Below the pieces are notes generated by a model. It had not been told where the DNA came from, did no database searches, and saw only the letters and a list, made by a program, of their open reading frames with translations. A DNA stretch of 64,000 nt, from contig NZ_JAATEM010000007.1 of assembly GCF_012034205.1 (NCBI RefSeq), positions 1 to 64,000 on the forward strand, in the 5' to 3' direction. Below, piece after piece: positions 52,987 to 64,000 of this stretch. Position numbers and translations under genes: made by a program. Origin of the DNA: Streptomyces composti (GTDB taxonomy: Bacteria; Actinomycetota; Actinomycetes; Streptomycetales; Streptomycetaceae). Position 1 is the stretch's first letter. Every line of letters starts with the position of its first letter.

Positions 52987-54048
52987 GTGAAGAAGACCTC
53001 GACCCGACTGGCCGACGGTCGCGAGCTCATCTACTACGACCTCAGCGACGACACGGTCCGCGACGCGCCGGACCGACGCCCGCTGGACGTCACCGTCACC
53101 ACGTCGGAGATCCGCCGCGACCCGCTGCTCGGGGACAGCGTCGCCATCGCCTCCCACCGGCAGGGCCGCACCTATCACCCGCCGGCCGACGAATGCCCCC
53201 TGTGTCCCTCCGAGGGCGACCGGCTCAGCGAGATCCCGGAGCCGTCGTACGACGTGGTCGTCTTCGAGAACCGCTTCCCCTCGCTGGCCGGGGACTCCGG
53301 CCGCTGCGAGGTCGTGTGCTTCACCTCCGACCACGACGCCTCCTTCGCCGACCTGAGCGAGCAGCAGGCCCGGCTGGTTCTGGAGACCTGGGCGGACCGG
53401 ACCTCCGAGCTGTCGCATCTGCCCGCCGTCGAGCAGGTCTTCTGCTTCGAGAACCGGGGCGCCGAGATCGGCGTCACCCTCCAGCACCCGCACGGGCAGA
53501 TCTACGCCTACCCGTTCACCACCCCGCGCACCGACCTGATGCTGCGCCAAGTGGCGGCGCACAAGGCGTCGACCGGCGGGGAGAACCTCTTCGACGCGGT
53601 CCTCGAGCGGGAACTCGCCGGGGAACGTGTCGTCCTGGAGGGTGACCACTGGGCGGCCTTCGTGCCGTACGCGGCGCACTGGCCGTACGAGGTCCACCTG
53701 TACCCCAAGCGGCGGGTCCCCGACCTGCTCGGCCTCGACGAGGCGGCGCGCGCGGAGTTCGCCCCCGTCTATCTGGAGCTGCTGCGGCGCTTCGACCGGA
53801 TCTTCGGCACCGGCGAGCCCCCGACGCCGTACATCGCCGCCTGGCACCAGGCGCCGTTCGGCCCGCTGGAGCAGTACGCCGGGGTGACGCGCGACGACTT
53901 CGCGCTGCACCTCGAGCTTTTCACCATCCGCCGCACTTCCGGCAAGCTGAAGTTTCTCGCGGGTTCCGAGTCCGGCATGAACGTCTTCATCAACGACGTG
54001 CCGCCGGAGCGCGCGGCCCAGCGACTGCGGGAGGTAGCTACGTCATGA
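52987..54048 (+). CDS. galT: Galactose-1-phosphate uridylyltransferase
   Basis: GalT exchanges galactose-1-phosphate with UDP-glucose in the Leloir pathway. The 353-residue protein has a CPLCPS zinc-binding motif (about 75-80) and the active-site [11 protein letters not shown] in [12 protein letters not shown], with the catalytic second His. ENRFPSLAG and YEVHLYPKR are also usual. GTG 52987 follows GGAG at 8 bp. Its end overlaps galE (ATGA at 54045). Confidence 0.97.
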   Translation: MKKTSTRLADGRELIYYDLSDDTVRDAPDRRPLDVTVTTSEIRRDPLLGDSVAIASHRQGRTYHPPADECPLCPSEGDRLSEIPEPSYDVVVFENRFPSLAGDSGRCEVVCFTSDHDASFADLSEQQARLVLETWADRTSELSHLPAVEQVFCFENRGAEIGVTLQHPHGQIYAYPFTTPRTDLMLRQVAAHKASTGGENLFDAVLERELAGERVVLEGDHWAAFVPYAAHWPYEVHLYPKRRVPDLLGLDEAARAEFAPVYLELLRRFDRIFGTGEPPTPYIAAWHQAPFGPLEQYAGVTRDDFALHLELFTIRRTSGKLKFLAGSESGMNVFINDVPPERAAQRLREVATS

Positions 54049-55019
54049 GCGGGAAGTACCTGGTCACCGGGGGTGCGGGCTATGTCGGCAGTGTCGTCGC
54101 CCGGCATCTGATCGAGGCCGGCGACGAGGTCGTCGTCCTCGACAACCTCTCCACGGGCTTCCGCGAGGGCGTGCCCGAGGGCGCCGGGTTCATCGAGGGC
54201 GACATCCGGGACTCCGCCAAATGGCTGGATCCTTCGTACGACGCGGTGCTGCACTTCGCCGCCTTCTCCCAGGTCGGCGAGTCGGTCGCGCGGCCCGAGA
54301 AGTACTGGGACAACAACGTCGGCGGCACCATGGCCCTGCTCGCCGCGATGCGCGAGGCGGGCGTGCGCACCCTGGTGTTCTCCTCCACGGCCGCCACCTA
54401 CGGCGAGCCGGCGGAGCTGCCCGTCGCCGAGTCCGCCCCCACCGCCCCCACCAACCCCTACGGCGCCTCCAAGCTCGCCGTCGACCACATGATCAGCGGT
54501 GAGGCCGCCGCCCACGGCCTGGGTGCGGTCTCCCTGCGCTACTTCAACGTGGCCGGCGCCTACGGCGACCTGGGCGAGCGGCACGACCCCGAGTCCCATC
54601 TGATCCCGCTGGTCCTCCAGGTCGCGCAGGGCAGGCGCGAGTCCGTCTCCGTCTACGGCGACGACTACCCCACCCCGGACGGCACCTGCGTGCGCGACTA
54701 CATCCATGTCGCCGACCTCGCCGAGGCCCACCTGCTGGCGCTGCGCGCCGCCACCCCCGGCGAACACCTGATCCTGAACCTCGGCAACGGCAACGGCTTC
54801 TCCGTGCGCGAGGTCGTCGACACCGTCCGCCGGGTCACCGGCCACCCGGTCCCCGAGGTCGTGGCGCCCCGCAGGGACGGCGACCCGGCGGTGCTCGTGG
54901 CCTCCGCGGACGCCGCCCGCGAGAAGCTGGGCTGGCGGCCGAGGCGCACCGACCTCGCGGGGATCGTCGCCGACGCCTGGGCCTTCGCCCAGCGGCGCGC
55001 CGCCGGGGACGTCCGATGA
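54045..55019 (+). CDS. galE: UDP-glucose 4-epimerase
   Basis: GalE interconverts UDP-galactose and UDP-glucose. The 324-residue extended SDR has GGAGYVG (about 9-15), LDNLSTGF, the catalytic Ser in [15 protein letters not shown] (Tyr/Lys), and [27 protein letters not shown] is also family-specific. ATG 54045 overlaps the galT stop and the galK start at 55016 overlaps its own end, so the operon is tightly coupled. Confidence 0.97.
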   Translation: MSGKYLVTGGAGYVGSVVARHLIEAGDEVVVLDNLSTGFREGVPEGAGFIEGDIRDSAKWLDPSYDAVLHFAAFSQVGESVARPEKYWDNNVGGTMALLAAMREAGVRTLVFSSTAATYGEPAELPVAESAPTAPTNPYGASKLAVDHMISGEAAAHGLGAVSLRYFNVAGAYGDLGERHDPESHLIPLVLQVAQGRRESVSVYGDDYPTPDGTCVRDYIHVADLAEAHLLALRAATPGEHLILNLGNGNGFSVREVVDTVRRVTGHPVPEVVAPRRDGDPAVLVASADAAREKLGWRPRRTDLAGIVADAWAFAQRRAAGDVR

Positions 55020-56212
55020 AGGGGCAGCAGATGAGCGGGACGGTGGCAGCGGAGTTCGCCCGGCTGTACGGGGCGGAGCCGCACGGGGTGTGGGCGGCGC
55101 CGGGCCGCGTCAACCTGATCGGCGAGCACACCGACTACAACGACGGCTTCGTGATGCCGTTCGCGCTGCCGCACACCGCGGTCGCGGCCGTCGCCCGCCG
55201 CGACGACGGGGTGCTGCGTCTGCACTCCGCGGACGTGGCGGGGCCGGTCGCGGAGATGGCCGTGGACGGCCTCGCGCCCGGGACGGACAAGAACTGGACC
55301 GCCTATCCCGCGGGTGTGGTGTGGGCGCTGCGGGAGGCCGGTCACGCCGTGACCGGCGCGGACGTCCATCTGGCGTCCACGGTCCCGTCCGGGGCGGGTC
55401 TGTCCTCCTCGGCCGCCCTGGAGGTCGTGGTGGCCTCGGCCCTGAACGACCTGTTCTCCCTGGGCCTGAGCGGCCGGCGGCTGGCCCGGCTGTGCCAGCG
55501 CGCCGAGAACGTCTACGTCGGGGCGCCCGTCGGCATCATGGACCAGACGGCCGCCGCCTGCTGCGAGGCCGGGCACGCTCTGTTCCTCGACACCCGGGAC
55601 CTGTCGCAGCGTCAGATCCCCTTCGACCTCGAGGCCGAGGGCCTGCGCCTGCTCGTGGTCGACACCCAGGTCAAGCACAGCCACAGCGAGGGCGAGTACG
55701 GCAAGCGCCGGGCCGGCTGCGAGAAGGGGGCGGCGCTGCTCGGCGTCGCCGCCCTGCGCGACATCCCCTACGACGGCCTGGACGCGGCGCTGGAGCGGCT
55801 GGGCGACGAGGAGGAGGTGCGCCGGCTCGTCCGCCATGTGGTGACGGAGGATCAGCGGGTGGAGCGGGTCGTGCAGCTGCTGGAAGCCGGTGACGTCCGG
55901 GCGATCGGGCCCGTGCTGGTGGAGGGGCATGCCTCGCTGCGCGACGACTTCCGCATCTCCTGCCGTGAGCTGGACCTGGTCGTCGACACGGCCCTTGCCG
56001 CCGGCGCCCTCGGCGCCCGCATGACCGGCGGCGGCTTCGGCGGCTCGGCGATCGTGCTGACCGAGTACGCCGACGTCCCGGCCGTCACCAAGGCGGTGGA
56101 GGAGGCCTTCGCCGCCGCGGAGCTCTCCCCGCCCCGCGTCTTCGAGGCGGTGCCCTCGCCCGGCGCCCGGCGGCTGGACTGGCTCAGCGGTGCCGGGTCA
56201 CCAGCTTCTTGA
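55016..56212 (+). CDS. galK: Galactokinase
   Basis: GalK phosphorylates galactose with ATP. The 398-residue GHMP kinase shows [19 protein letters not shown] (galactose signature, about 35-53), the ATP loop [15 protein letters not shown] (about 124-138), GIMDQTAA with the catalytic Asp, and [13 protein letters not shown] near the C-terminus. ATG 55016 overlaps galE; ATG 55031 (residue 6) is a plausible alternative. Its end overlaps the convergent GNAT gene by 29 bp. Confidence 0.96.
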   Translation: MKGQQMSGTVAAEFARLYGAEPHGVWAAPGRVNLIGEHTDYNDGFVMPFALPHTAVAAVARRDDGVLRLHSADVAGPVAEMAVDGLAPGTDKNWTAYPAGVVWALREAGHAVTGADVHLASTVPSGAGLSSSAALEVVVASALNDLFSLGLSGRRLARLCQRAENVYVGAPVGIMDQTAAACCEAGHALFLDTRDLSQRQIPFDLEAEGLRLLVVDTQVKHSHSEGEYGKRRAGCEKGAALLGVAALRDIPYDGLDAALERLGDEEEVRRLVRHVVTEDQRVERVVQLLEAGDVRAIGPVLVEGHASLRDDFRISCRELDLVVDTALAAGALGARMTGGGFGGSAIVLTEYADVPAVTKAVEEAFAAAELSPPRVFEAVPSPGARRLDWLSGAGSPAS

Positions 56213-56639
56213 CCAGCGTGTACTCGGTGATCCCCGGCGGATAGTCGGGGATCTCGCACACCACCTCGTAGCCCTGCTTCCGGTAGAAGTCCGGAGCCTG
56301 GAAGTCCCAGGTCTCCACCCGGGCCGAGGCGCAGGCGCGTTCGGCGGCGGCGAGGTGCTCGGCATGCGCGAGCAGCCGGCTGCCGAGGCCGGTGCCCCGG
56401 TGGGGCTCGTCCACCCACAGGTAGGCGACGTGGAGCCAGGAGGCCCAGGTGTGGCCGACCAGGCCGCCCGCGAGGCCGCCGGCGTCGTCCATCGCCCACA
56501 CGTGCAGGGGGTTCTCGCGTTCGGCGGGGGTGCCGCGCAGGGCGCGCAGCACCGGGGACGCCGCCGTATTGGTGTCCCGCAGGCGCTTGCGGAGCAGATC
56601 ACGTCGGGCCTTGTCGACTTCTGTCTCCAAACGAAACAT
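56184..56639 (-). CDS. GNAT family N-acetyltransferase
   Basis: The 151-residue single-domain acetyltransferase has the acetyl-CoA motif YLWVDEPHRGTGLGSRLLAHAEHLA (about 88-112) and ARVETWDFQAPDFYRKQGYEV, followed by LVKKL at the end. The start is ATG 56639 (MFRLETEVDK). It is convergent with galK, overlapping its last 29 bp, and divergent from the LuxR response regulator. The substrate is unknown. Confidence 0.88.
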   Translation of the reverse strand: MFRLETEVDKARRDLLRKRLRDTNTAASPVLRALRGTPAERENPLHVWAMDDAGGLAGGLVGHTWASWLHVAYLWVDEPHRGTGLGSRLLAHAEHLAAAERACASARVETWDFQAPDFYRKQGYEVVCEIPDYPPGITEYTLVKKLVTRHR

Positions 56640-56781
56640 GCGGCTCACCCTAAACGTGCCAGGACCGCCAGTTCTGTGAATAACCTTCCGCTCCCCGCCC
56701 CCGTCCGTACCCTGATGAACAGTGCCGGTGGGCCGGTGAGCGATCCCCTGCTCTGCGGAAGAGCTCGGGGAAGGGGGTTTC

Positions 56782-57549
56782 GTGGTACGCATCCGAGTCC
56801 TGGTCGTCGACGACCACCGCATCTTCGCCGAGTCGCTGGCCGCGGCCCTGGCCGCGGAGCCGGATGTCGAGGTGGCCGCGGCAGGCAGCGGCCCGGCCGC
56901 GCTGCGCTGTCTGGAGCGGGCCGCCTCCGAGGGGCGCCGCTTCGACGTGATGCTCGTCGACGCCGATCTGGGCGGCAAGGTGCCCGGCGGCCGTCCCGCG
57001 GTGCCCGTGCAGGACGGCGACGAGGACGGCCTCGTCGACGGGATGGCCCTGGTCGCCGGGGTGCGCACGGCCCAGCCGCAGGTGCGGATCGTGGTGCTCG
57101 CCGAGAAGGACGACCCCCGGCGGGCGGCCTCCGCGCTGCAGGCCGGTGCCTCCGGCTGGGTGGCCAAGGACTGCTCGCTCAGCCGGCTGCTCACCGTCAT
57201 CCGGGGCGTGCTGCGCGACGAGACGCATCTGCCGCCCGCGCTGCTCACCGGCGTGCTGCGCGAGCTGACCGCGGCCCGCAAACACCGCACCGAGAGCGAG
57301 CGGCTGGTGGAGTCCCTCACCCCGCGGGAGCGGGAGGTGCTGCGCTGCATGGTGGCGGGCCTGGGCCGCAAGGCGGTCGCCGAGCGGCTGTACCTCTCTC
57401 CGCACACGGTGCGCACACATATGCAGAACGTGCTGGGCAAGCTGGGCGTCCACTCCACGCTCGCCGCGGTCGCCCTCGCCCGCCGCGCGGGCGTCGGACC
57501 GGTCGACCTATCCGGGGACGTTGTCGAACGGGGCGGTCAGCTGGCGTAG
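56782..57549 (+). CDS. LuxR-type response regulator with an inserted receiver loop
   Basis: The 255-residue protein has a receiver with phospho-acceptor Asp60 (VMLVDADLGG) and conserved Lys near 132 (GWVAKDCS). Between them is an insertion of about 20 residues (KVPGGRPAVPVQDGDEDGLV) absent from ordinary NarL-type receivers. The switch Thr is Ala (VVLAEKDD). The LuxR helix-turn-helix is at about 183-230 (LTPREREVLRCMVAGLGRKAVAERL). No kinase is nearby. GTG 56782 follows AGGGGG. The 3' end overlaps the convergent MarR gene by 42 bp. Confidence 0.92.
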   Translation: MVRIRVLVVDDHRIFAESLAAALAAEPDVEVAAAGSGPAALRCLERAASEGRRFDVMLVDADLGGKVPGGRPAVPVQDGDEDGLVDGMALVAGVRTAQPQVRIVVLAEKDDPRRAASALQAGASGWVAKDCSLSRLLTVIRGVLRDETHLPPALLTGVLRELTAARKHRTESERLVESLTPREREVLRCMVAGLGRKAVAERLYLSPHTVRTHMQNVLGKLGVHSTLAAVALARRAGVGPVDLSGDVVERGGQLA

Positions 57550-58005
57550 CAGGGCGGCCAGTTCCCCGCGCTGGGCGCGGGACAGCTCGGCGAGGATGGC
57601 CCGCTCCTGGTCCAGCAGCCCGGCCAGCGCCTGGTCGGCGCGGTCGCGTCCCTCGGCGGTCAGCCGGACCAGCACGCCGCGCCGGTCGGTGGGGTCGGGC
57701 AGCCGCTCCACCAGGCCCTTCTTGGCGAGGCGGTCGATGCGGTTGGTCATCGTGCCGGAGGTCACCAGCGTCTGGGTGAGCAGCTGCCCCGGCGAGAGCT
57801 GATAGGGGGCGCCCGCGCGGCGCAGCGCGGTCAGCACGTCGAACTCCCAGGGCTCGAGCCCGTGCTCGGCGAAGGCGAGCCTGCGCGCCCGGTCCAGATG
57901 CCGGGCGAGCCTGCTGACCCGGCTGAGCACCTCGAGCGGTTCCACGTCGAGGTCCGGGCGCTCCCGGCGCCACGCTGCGACCAGCCGATCGACCTCGTCC
58001 TCCAT
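57508..58005 (-). CDS. MarR family transcriptional regulator
   Basis: The 165-residue winged-helix regulator shows LEPWEFDVLTALRRAGAPYQLSPGQLLTQTLVTSGTMTNRIDRLAKKGLVERLPDPTDRRGVLVRLTAEG, which is a complete MarR DNA-binding core. Dimer helices flank it. It is divergent from the methyltransferase/VOC gene with a 113-bp gap full of matching dyads. ATG 58005 is about 7 bp after TACACT on the minus strand, so the message may be leaderless. It most likely represses itself and the neighbouring gene. Confidence 0.93.
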   Translation of the reverse strand: MEDEVDRLVAAWRRERPDLDVEPLEVLSRVSRLARHLDRARRLAFAEHGLEPWEFDVLTALRRAGAPYQLSPGQLLTQTLVTSGTMTNRIDRLAKKGLVERLPDPTDRRGVLVRLTAEGRDRADQALAGLLDQERAILAELSRAQRGELAALLRQLTAPFDNVPG

Positions 58006-58026
58006 GGCGATCAGTGTAGTGGTTGT

Positions 58027-58068
58027 GTCGATGTGAAGTCTCTTGATATCGAGTCTCTTGACATCAAG
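58027..58068. promoter_or_regulatory. Three dyads at 15-bp spacing, candidate MarR operator
   Basis: CTTGATATCGAG (58042-58053) and CTTGACATCAAG (58057-58068) are near-perfect 12-bp palindromes. A third, weaker copy (complement of 58027-58038, CTTCACATCGAC) matches 9 of 12. All repeat every 15 bp between the divergent MarR and methyltransferase genes. Confidence 0.72.
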
Positions 58069-58118
58069 GAATAGAGATCGCAGGCTGGGTACGCGTCCGA
58101 CAGTGAACGGGAGGATCC

Positions 58119-59327
58119 ATGACCGTCACCCCCACCTGGGATCCCGCGCAGTACCTGCGCCACGCCGGCCACCGCACCCGGCCCACCGCCGAGCTCCTCG
58201 CCCGCATCCCGGACCCGGCCACGCCCGCGCCCCGCATCGCCGACCTCGGCTGCGGCGCGGGCAATGTCACAGCCCTGCTCGCCGAACGCTGGCCCGCCGC
58301 CCGCATCACCGGCTACGACAACTCGCCCGAGATGCTCGAGGCGGCCCGCGCCGGTCACGGCGGCCCCACCCCGGGCGGCGGGCACCTCGACTTCGTCCAC
58401 GCCGACCTGCGCACCTGGACGCCCGAGGAGCCCTACGACCTGATCATCAGCAGCGCGACCCTGCAGTGGCTGCCGGGCCACGCGGACCGGTTCGCCGACT
58501 GGGTGGCCGCAGTCCACCCCGGCGGAACCTTCGCCTTCCAGATCCCCGGCAACTTCGACGCCCCCAGCCACGCCCTGATGCGCGAGATCGCCCGCCGGCA
58601 CGGCATCGACCACGTGCTGCGCCACAGCGACGCCGTGCTCGCCCCGCAGGACTACCTCGCCCGCCTCACCGCCCTCGGCTGCACCGCCGACGTCTGGGAG
58701 ACCACCTACCTCCACCTGCTCACCGGCGAGGACCCGGTCCTGGACTGGGTGAAGGGCACCGGCCTGCGGCCCGTGCTCACCGCCCTCGCCGACCAGCCCG
58801 AGCGGCGCGAGGCCTTCCTGGAGGAGTACCGGGCCGCGCTGCGCACCGCCTACCCGCCGGGCCCGCACGGCACGGCCTTCCCGTTCCGCCGCGTCTTCGC
58901 CGTCGCCCGCAAGCCGGCGCAGGACGCGCCCTCACCCGGCAGGGGAGGGCCCGCCATGATCACCGCACTCGACCACGTCCAGCTCGCCGCGCCCGCCGGC
59001 AGCGAGGACCTGCTGCGCGACTACTACGCCGGCATCCTCGGCATGCGCGAGATCCCCAAGCCGCCCGCCCTCGCGGCCCGCGGCGGCTGCTGGTTCCAGT
59101 CCGGGTCTGTCCAGCTGCACCTGGGGATCGAGAACGGCTTCCGCCCCGCGAAGAAGGCCCACCCCGGCATCCGGGTCCGCGGGATCCGGCAGTACGCCGA
59201 GCGGCTCGACCGGCACGGCGCCCCCGTCACCTGGGACGACGCTCTGCCGGGCCACCTGCGCTTCTTCACCGCCGACCCGGTCGGCAACCGCCTGGAGTTC
59301 CTGGAACCCGCCGAGGAGGACGCCTGA
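58119..59327 (+). CDS. Trans-aconitate methyltransferase fused to a VOC (glyoxalase-like) domain
   Basis: Residues 1-~270 are a SAM-dependent methyltransferase of the trans-aconitate 2-methyltransferase (Tam) type: TPTWDPAQYLRHAGHRTRP, the SAM motif IADLGCGAGNVTALL (about 40-54), and LQWLPGHADRFADWVAAV. From Met280 the same frame continues as a complete VOC domain (ALDHVQLAAPAGSEDLLRDYYAGILGM ... FFTADPVGNRLEFLEP). No stop separates them. The VOC part still has its own AGGGGAGGG site 5 bp before ATG 58956, so both a fusion and a separate VOC protein could be made. ATG 58119 follows GGGAGG. Confidence 0.88.
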   Translation: MTVTPTWDPAQYLRHAGHRTRPTAELLARIPDPATPAPRIADLGCGAGNVTALLAERWPAARITGYDNSPEMLEAARAGHGGPTPGGGHLDFVHADLRTWTPEEPYDLIISSATLQWLPGHADRFADWVAAVHPGGTFAFQIPGNFDAPSHALMREIARRHGIDHVLRHSDAVLAPQDYLARLTALGCTADVWETTYLHLLTGEDPVLDWVKGTGLRPVLTALADQPERREAFLEEYRAALRTAYPPGPHGTAFPFRRVFAVARKPAQDAPSPGRGGPAMITALDHVQLAAPAGSEDLLRDYYAGILGMREIPKPPALAARGGCWFQSGSVQLHLGIENGFRPAKKAHPGIRVRGIRQYAERLDRHGAPVTWDDALPGHLRFFTADPVGNRLEFLEPAEEDA

Positions 59328-59340
59328 CCGGCCGGGGGTC

Positions 59341-60015
59341 TCAGTTCTTGCGGTGCCCGATCAGCCGGGGCTTCGGCTCCAGGCCGTCCAGGCCGTGCCA
59401 CGCCAGATTCACCAGGTGCGCCGCCACCTCGGCCTTCTTCGGCTTGCGCACGTCCAGCCACCACTGGCCGGTCAGCGCAACCATGCCGACCAGCGCCTGC
59501 GCGTACAGCGGCGCCAGCTTCGGGTCGAAGCCGCGGGACTTGAACTCGCGGCCCAGGATGTCCTCCACCTGGGTGGCGATGTCCGAGATCAGCGAGGCGA
59601 AGGACCCCGTCGACTGGGGGATGGGGGAGTCACGGACCAGGATGCGGAACCCGTCCGTGTACTCCTCGATGTAGTCCAGCAGTGCGAACGCCGCCTGCTC
59701 GCACAGCTCACGCGGATGGCCGGCCGTCAGCGAGCTGGTCACCATGTCCAGCAGGCGGCGCATCTCCCGGTCCACCACCACCGCGTACAGACCCTCCTTG
59801 CCGCCGAAGTGCTCGTAGACCACCGGCTTGGACACCCCGGCCTTCGCCGCGATCTCCTCCACCGACGTGCCTTCGAAGCCCTTGGCCGCGAAGAGGGTGC
59901 GGCCGATCTCCAGTAGCTGCTGGCGGCGCTCCGCACCGGTCATCCGGGTCCGGCGCGTGCGCCGCGGCTTGTCATTGCTCGGGATGCTGCTGGAGTCGGC
60001 CACGGCGACCATCAT
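59341..60015 (-). CDS. TetR family regulator downstream of the desaturase
   Basis: The 224-residue protein has a basic N-terminal arm (KPRRTRRTRMTGAERRQ) and a helix-turn-helix at about 35-75 (LFAAKGFEGTSVEEIAAKAGVSKPVVYEHFGGKEGLY), then a helical ligand pocket. Its start overlaps the desaturase stop (ATGA at 60012-60015), so they share an mRNA. This pairing and the paired dyads before the desaturase suggest a fatty-acid-responsive repressor such as DesT or FasR-like proteins. The effector is not known. Confidence 0.92.
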   Translation of the reverse strand: MMVAVADSSSIPSNDKPRRTRRTRMTGAERRQQLLEIGRTLFAAKGFEGTSVEEIAAKAGVSKPVVYEHFGGKEGLYAVVVDREMRRLLDMVTSSLTAGHPRELCEQAAFALLDYIEEYTDGFRILVRDSPIPQSTGSFASLISDIATQVEDILGREFKSRGFDPKLAPLYAQALVGMVALTGQWWLDVRKPKKAEVAAHLVNLAWHGLDGLEPKPRLIGHRKN

Positions 60016-61028
60016 GCCGCCTCGACGGTCTCCTTCCGGCGCCGGGAGCCGACATCGGTGGTGTTACGGCGGGAATCGATACGTGAGCGTGACGGCCACC
60101 GCACGTCGTACGCCCAGCCGAGCAGCTCGAACCAGCGGATCAGCCGGGCCGAGGAGTCCAGCTGCCAGCGCTCCACGCCGTGCCGTGCCGAGGTCGGGTC
60201 GGCGTGGTGCAGGTTGTGCCAGGACTCACCGCACGACAGCACGGCCAGCCACCACACATTGCCCGAACGGTCCCGCGACTTGAACGGCCGCTTGCCGACC
60301 GCGTGGCAGATGGAGTTGATCGACCACGTCACATGGTGGAGCAGCGCCACCCGGACGAGGGAACCCCAGAAGAAGCCGGTGAAGGCGCCCCACCAGGACA
60401 TCGTCACCAGCCCGCCGATCAGGGCGGGAAGCAGCAGCGACAGCGTCGTCCACAGCACGAACAGGCGGGAGATCCGCCGCATCGTCGGGTCCTTGATCAG
60501 ATCCGGCGCGTACTTCTCCTGCGGCGTCTGCTCCTCGTCGAACATCCAGCCGATATGCGCCCACCACAGGCCCTTGATCAGCGCCGGGACCGTCTCCCCG
60601 TACCGCCACGGCGAATGCGGGTCGCCCTCGGCGTCGGAGAACTTGTGGTGCTTGCGGTGGTCGGCCACCCACCGCACCAGCGGCCCCTCGACCGCCATCG
60701 AACCGGCGATGGCCAGCGCGATCTTCAGCGGCCGCTTCGCCTTGAAGGAACCGTGGGTGAAGTGCCGGTGGAAACCGATGGTGATGCCGTGGCACCCGAG
60801 GAAGTAGAAGAACACCAGCAGACCGAGGTCCAGCCAGCTCACCCCCCAGCCCCAGGCCAGCGGCACGGACGCCAGCAGCGCCAGGAACGGGACGATGATG
60901 AAGAGCAGCAGCGTGATCTGCTCGATGGAACGCTTGCGCTCACCGCCCAGCGTGGCGGAGGGCGCGGCGTCGACGTCGGATCCAGATGCCTTCGGGGCTT
61001 CTTCGATCACATCGGAACGTGAGGTCAT
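60012..61028 (-). CDS. Acyl-CoA delta-9 desaturase
   Basis: The 338-residue membrane di-iron desaturase introduces a double bond into acyl chains. The three His boxes are HRHFTH, HRKHH and HNLHH. Four membrane helices are visible, two before the first box and two in the middle. ATG 61028 (MTSRSDVIEEA) is preceded by CAGGGGA; an upstream open extension to 61148 lacks support. The operon continues with the TetR gene. The upstream region of ~290 bp to ppc carries a pair of dyads. Confidence 0.94.
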   Translation of the reverse strand: MTSRSDVIEEAPKASGSDVDAAPSATLGGERKRSIEQITLLLFIIVPFLALLASVPLAWGWGVSWLDLGLLVFFYFLGCHGITIGFHRHFTHGSFKAKRPLKIALAIAGSMAVEGPLVRWVADHRKHHKFSDAEGDPHSPWRYGETVPALIKGLWWAHIGWMFDEEQTPQEKYAPDLIKDPTMRRISRLFVLWTTLSLLLPALIGGLVTMSWWGAFTGFFWGSLVRVALLHHVTWSINSICHAVGKRPFKSRDRSGNVWWLAVLSCGESWHNLHHADPTSARHGVERWQLDSSARLIRWFELLGWAYDVRWPSRSRIDSRRNTTDVGSRRRKETVEAA

Positions 61029-61094
61029 GCGTGTCCCCTGTGGGGTATGCGGACGGGGGTGGTGCCGGGGCTGCCGGAACCCGGAGAAGTTCCT

Positions 61095-61121
61095 ACGGTT
61101 CCGTAACCTACGGCTTCGTAA
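61095..61121. promoter_or_regulatory. Paired dyads upstream of the desaturase, candidate TetR operator
   Basis: TACGGTTCCGTA (61095-61106) is a perfect 12-bp palindrome, and TACGGCTTCGTA (61110-61121) is an imperfect copy 15 bp on, both within CCTACGG direct repeats. They lie about 70-90 bp before the desaturase start and would be bound by its cotranscribed TetR. Confidence 0.65.
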
Positions 61122-61319
61122 GTATGGCAGTGCGTCGCCCGGCGGCAAGAGCCCGCGAGCCTGCGCGTCCCGCCCGACACCTATCCTGGGAGTCGGTCGG
61201 ACAGCGCGGTCCGCTCGGAATTCTTCCCGGACGCCCCATTTCGTATGCGGCGCCCGCCGCGCGCGACGCCGTCCGGGTTCCCTCCCAGACGAGCTTCAAC
61301 ACTGCAAGGAGCCGCACCT

Positions 61320-64000
<2,681 letters not shown>

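Overview
The window is high-GC actinobacterial chromosome, almost certainly a Streptomyces. Supporting signs are GTG, TTG and probable CTG starts, many translationally coupled genes, an SsgA-like sporulation protein, an actinobacterial mannosyltransferase, an RpfB-type resuscitation factor, a tricorn protease and a Leloir gal operon. From memory (not searched), the gene order resembles the S. coelicolor core region running from about SCO3190 down to the PEP carboxylase gene SCO3127. I see no insertion sequences, prophage, CRISPR array or biosynthetic cluster, so this looks like conserved core with local accessory changes.

Layout. 0.1-7.4 kb: an FmdB-like zinc-ribbon gene behind a CIRCE-like operator, an MFS exporter, a 38-bp tandem repeat array, a NhaP/CvrA-type antiporter with a probable CTG start, a penicillin-acylase-family Ntn hydrolase and 5-formyl-THF cyclo-ligase. 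7.5-13.1 kb: galU-moeA-moaC-mogA-GNAT followed by a SepX/GLPR-like membrane protein and tRNA-Ala(CGC). The neighbourhood suggests the MoeA homologue may be a gephyrin-like division protein. 13.3-19.2 kb: a GNAT, exonuclease III, then a MerR regulator divergent from a monooxygenase/hydrolase/SDR operon that resembles the mycobacterial mymA operon, and a small charged protein.

19.3-29.0 kb: a tricorn protease divergent from a TetR regulator and MMPL exporter, with two matching palindromes between them; YbaK-EamA; a DUF1876-like protein; a serine hydrolase. 29.3-32.5 kb: an ECF metal transporter (NikMN fusion, Q, O) behind a textbook Nur box, then an SsgA-like gene (probably ssgE). 32.6-45.5 kb: two paralogous penicillin-binding proteins, protein mannosyltransferase, rsmI, tatD, rpfB, ksgA, ispE and an ABC-F ATPase; mostly cell-wall and ribosome functions.

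45.7-64.0 kb: two paralogous proline-rich-tailed PQQ-propeller membrane proteins; a LuxR-type regulator whose receiver has lost its phosphorylation residues; a sodium:solute symporter divergent from galT-galE-galK; a GNAT; a second LuxR response regulator; a MarR regulator divergent from an in-frame trans-aconitate methyltransferase/VOC fusion; a desaturase-tetR operon with paired operators; and phosphoenolpyruvate carboxylase, cut by the window edge.
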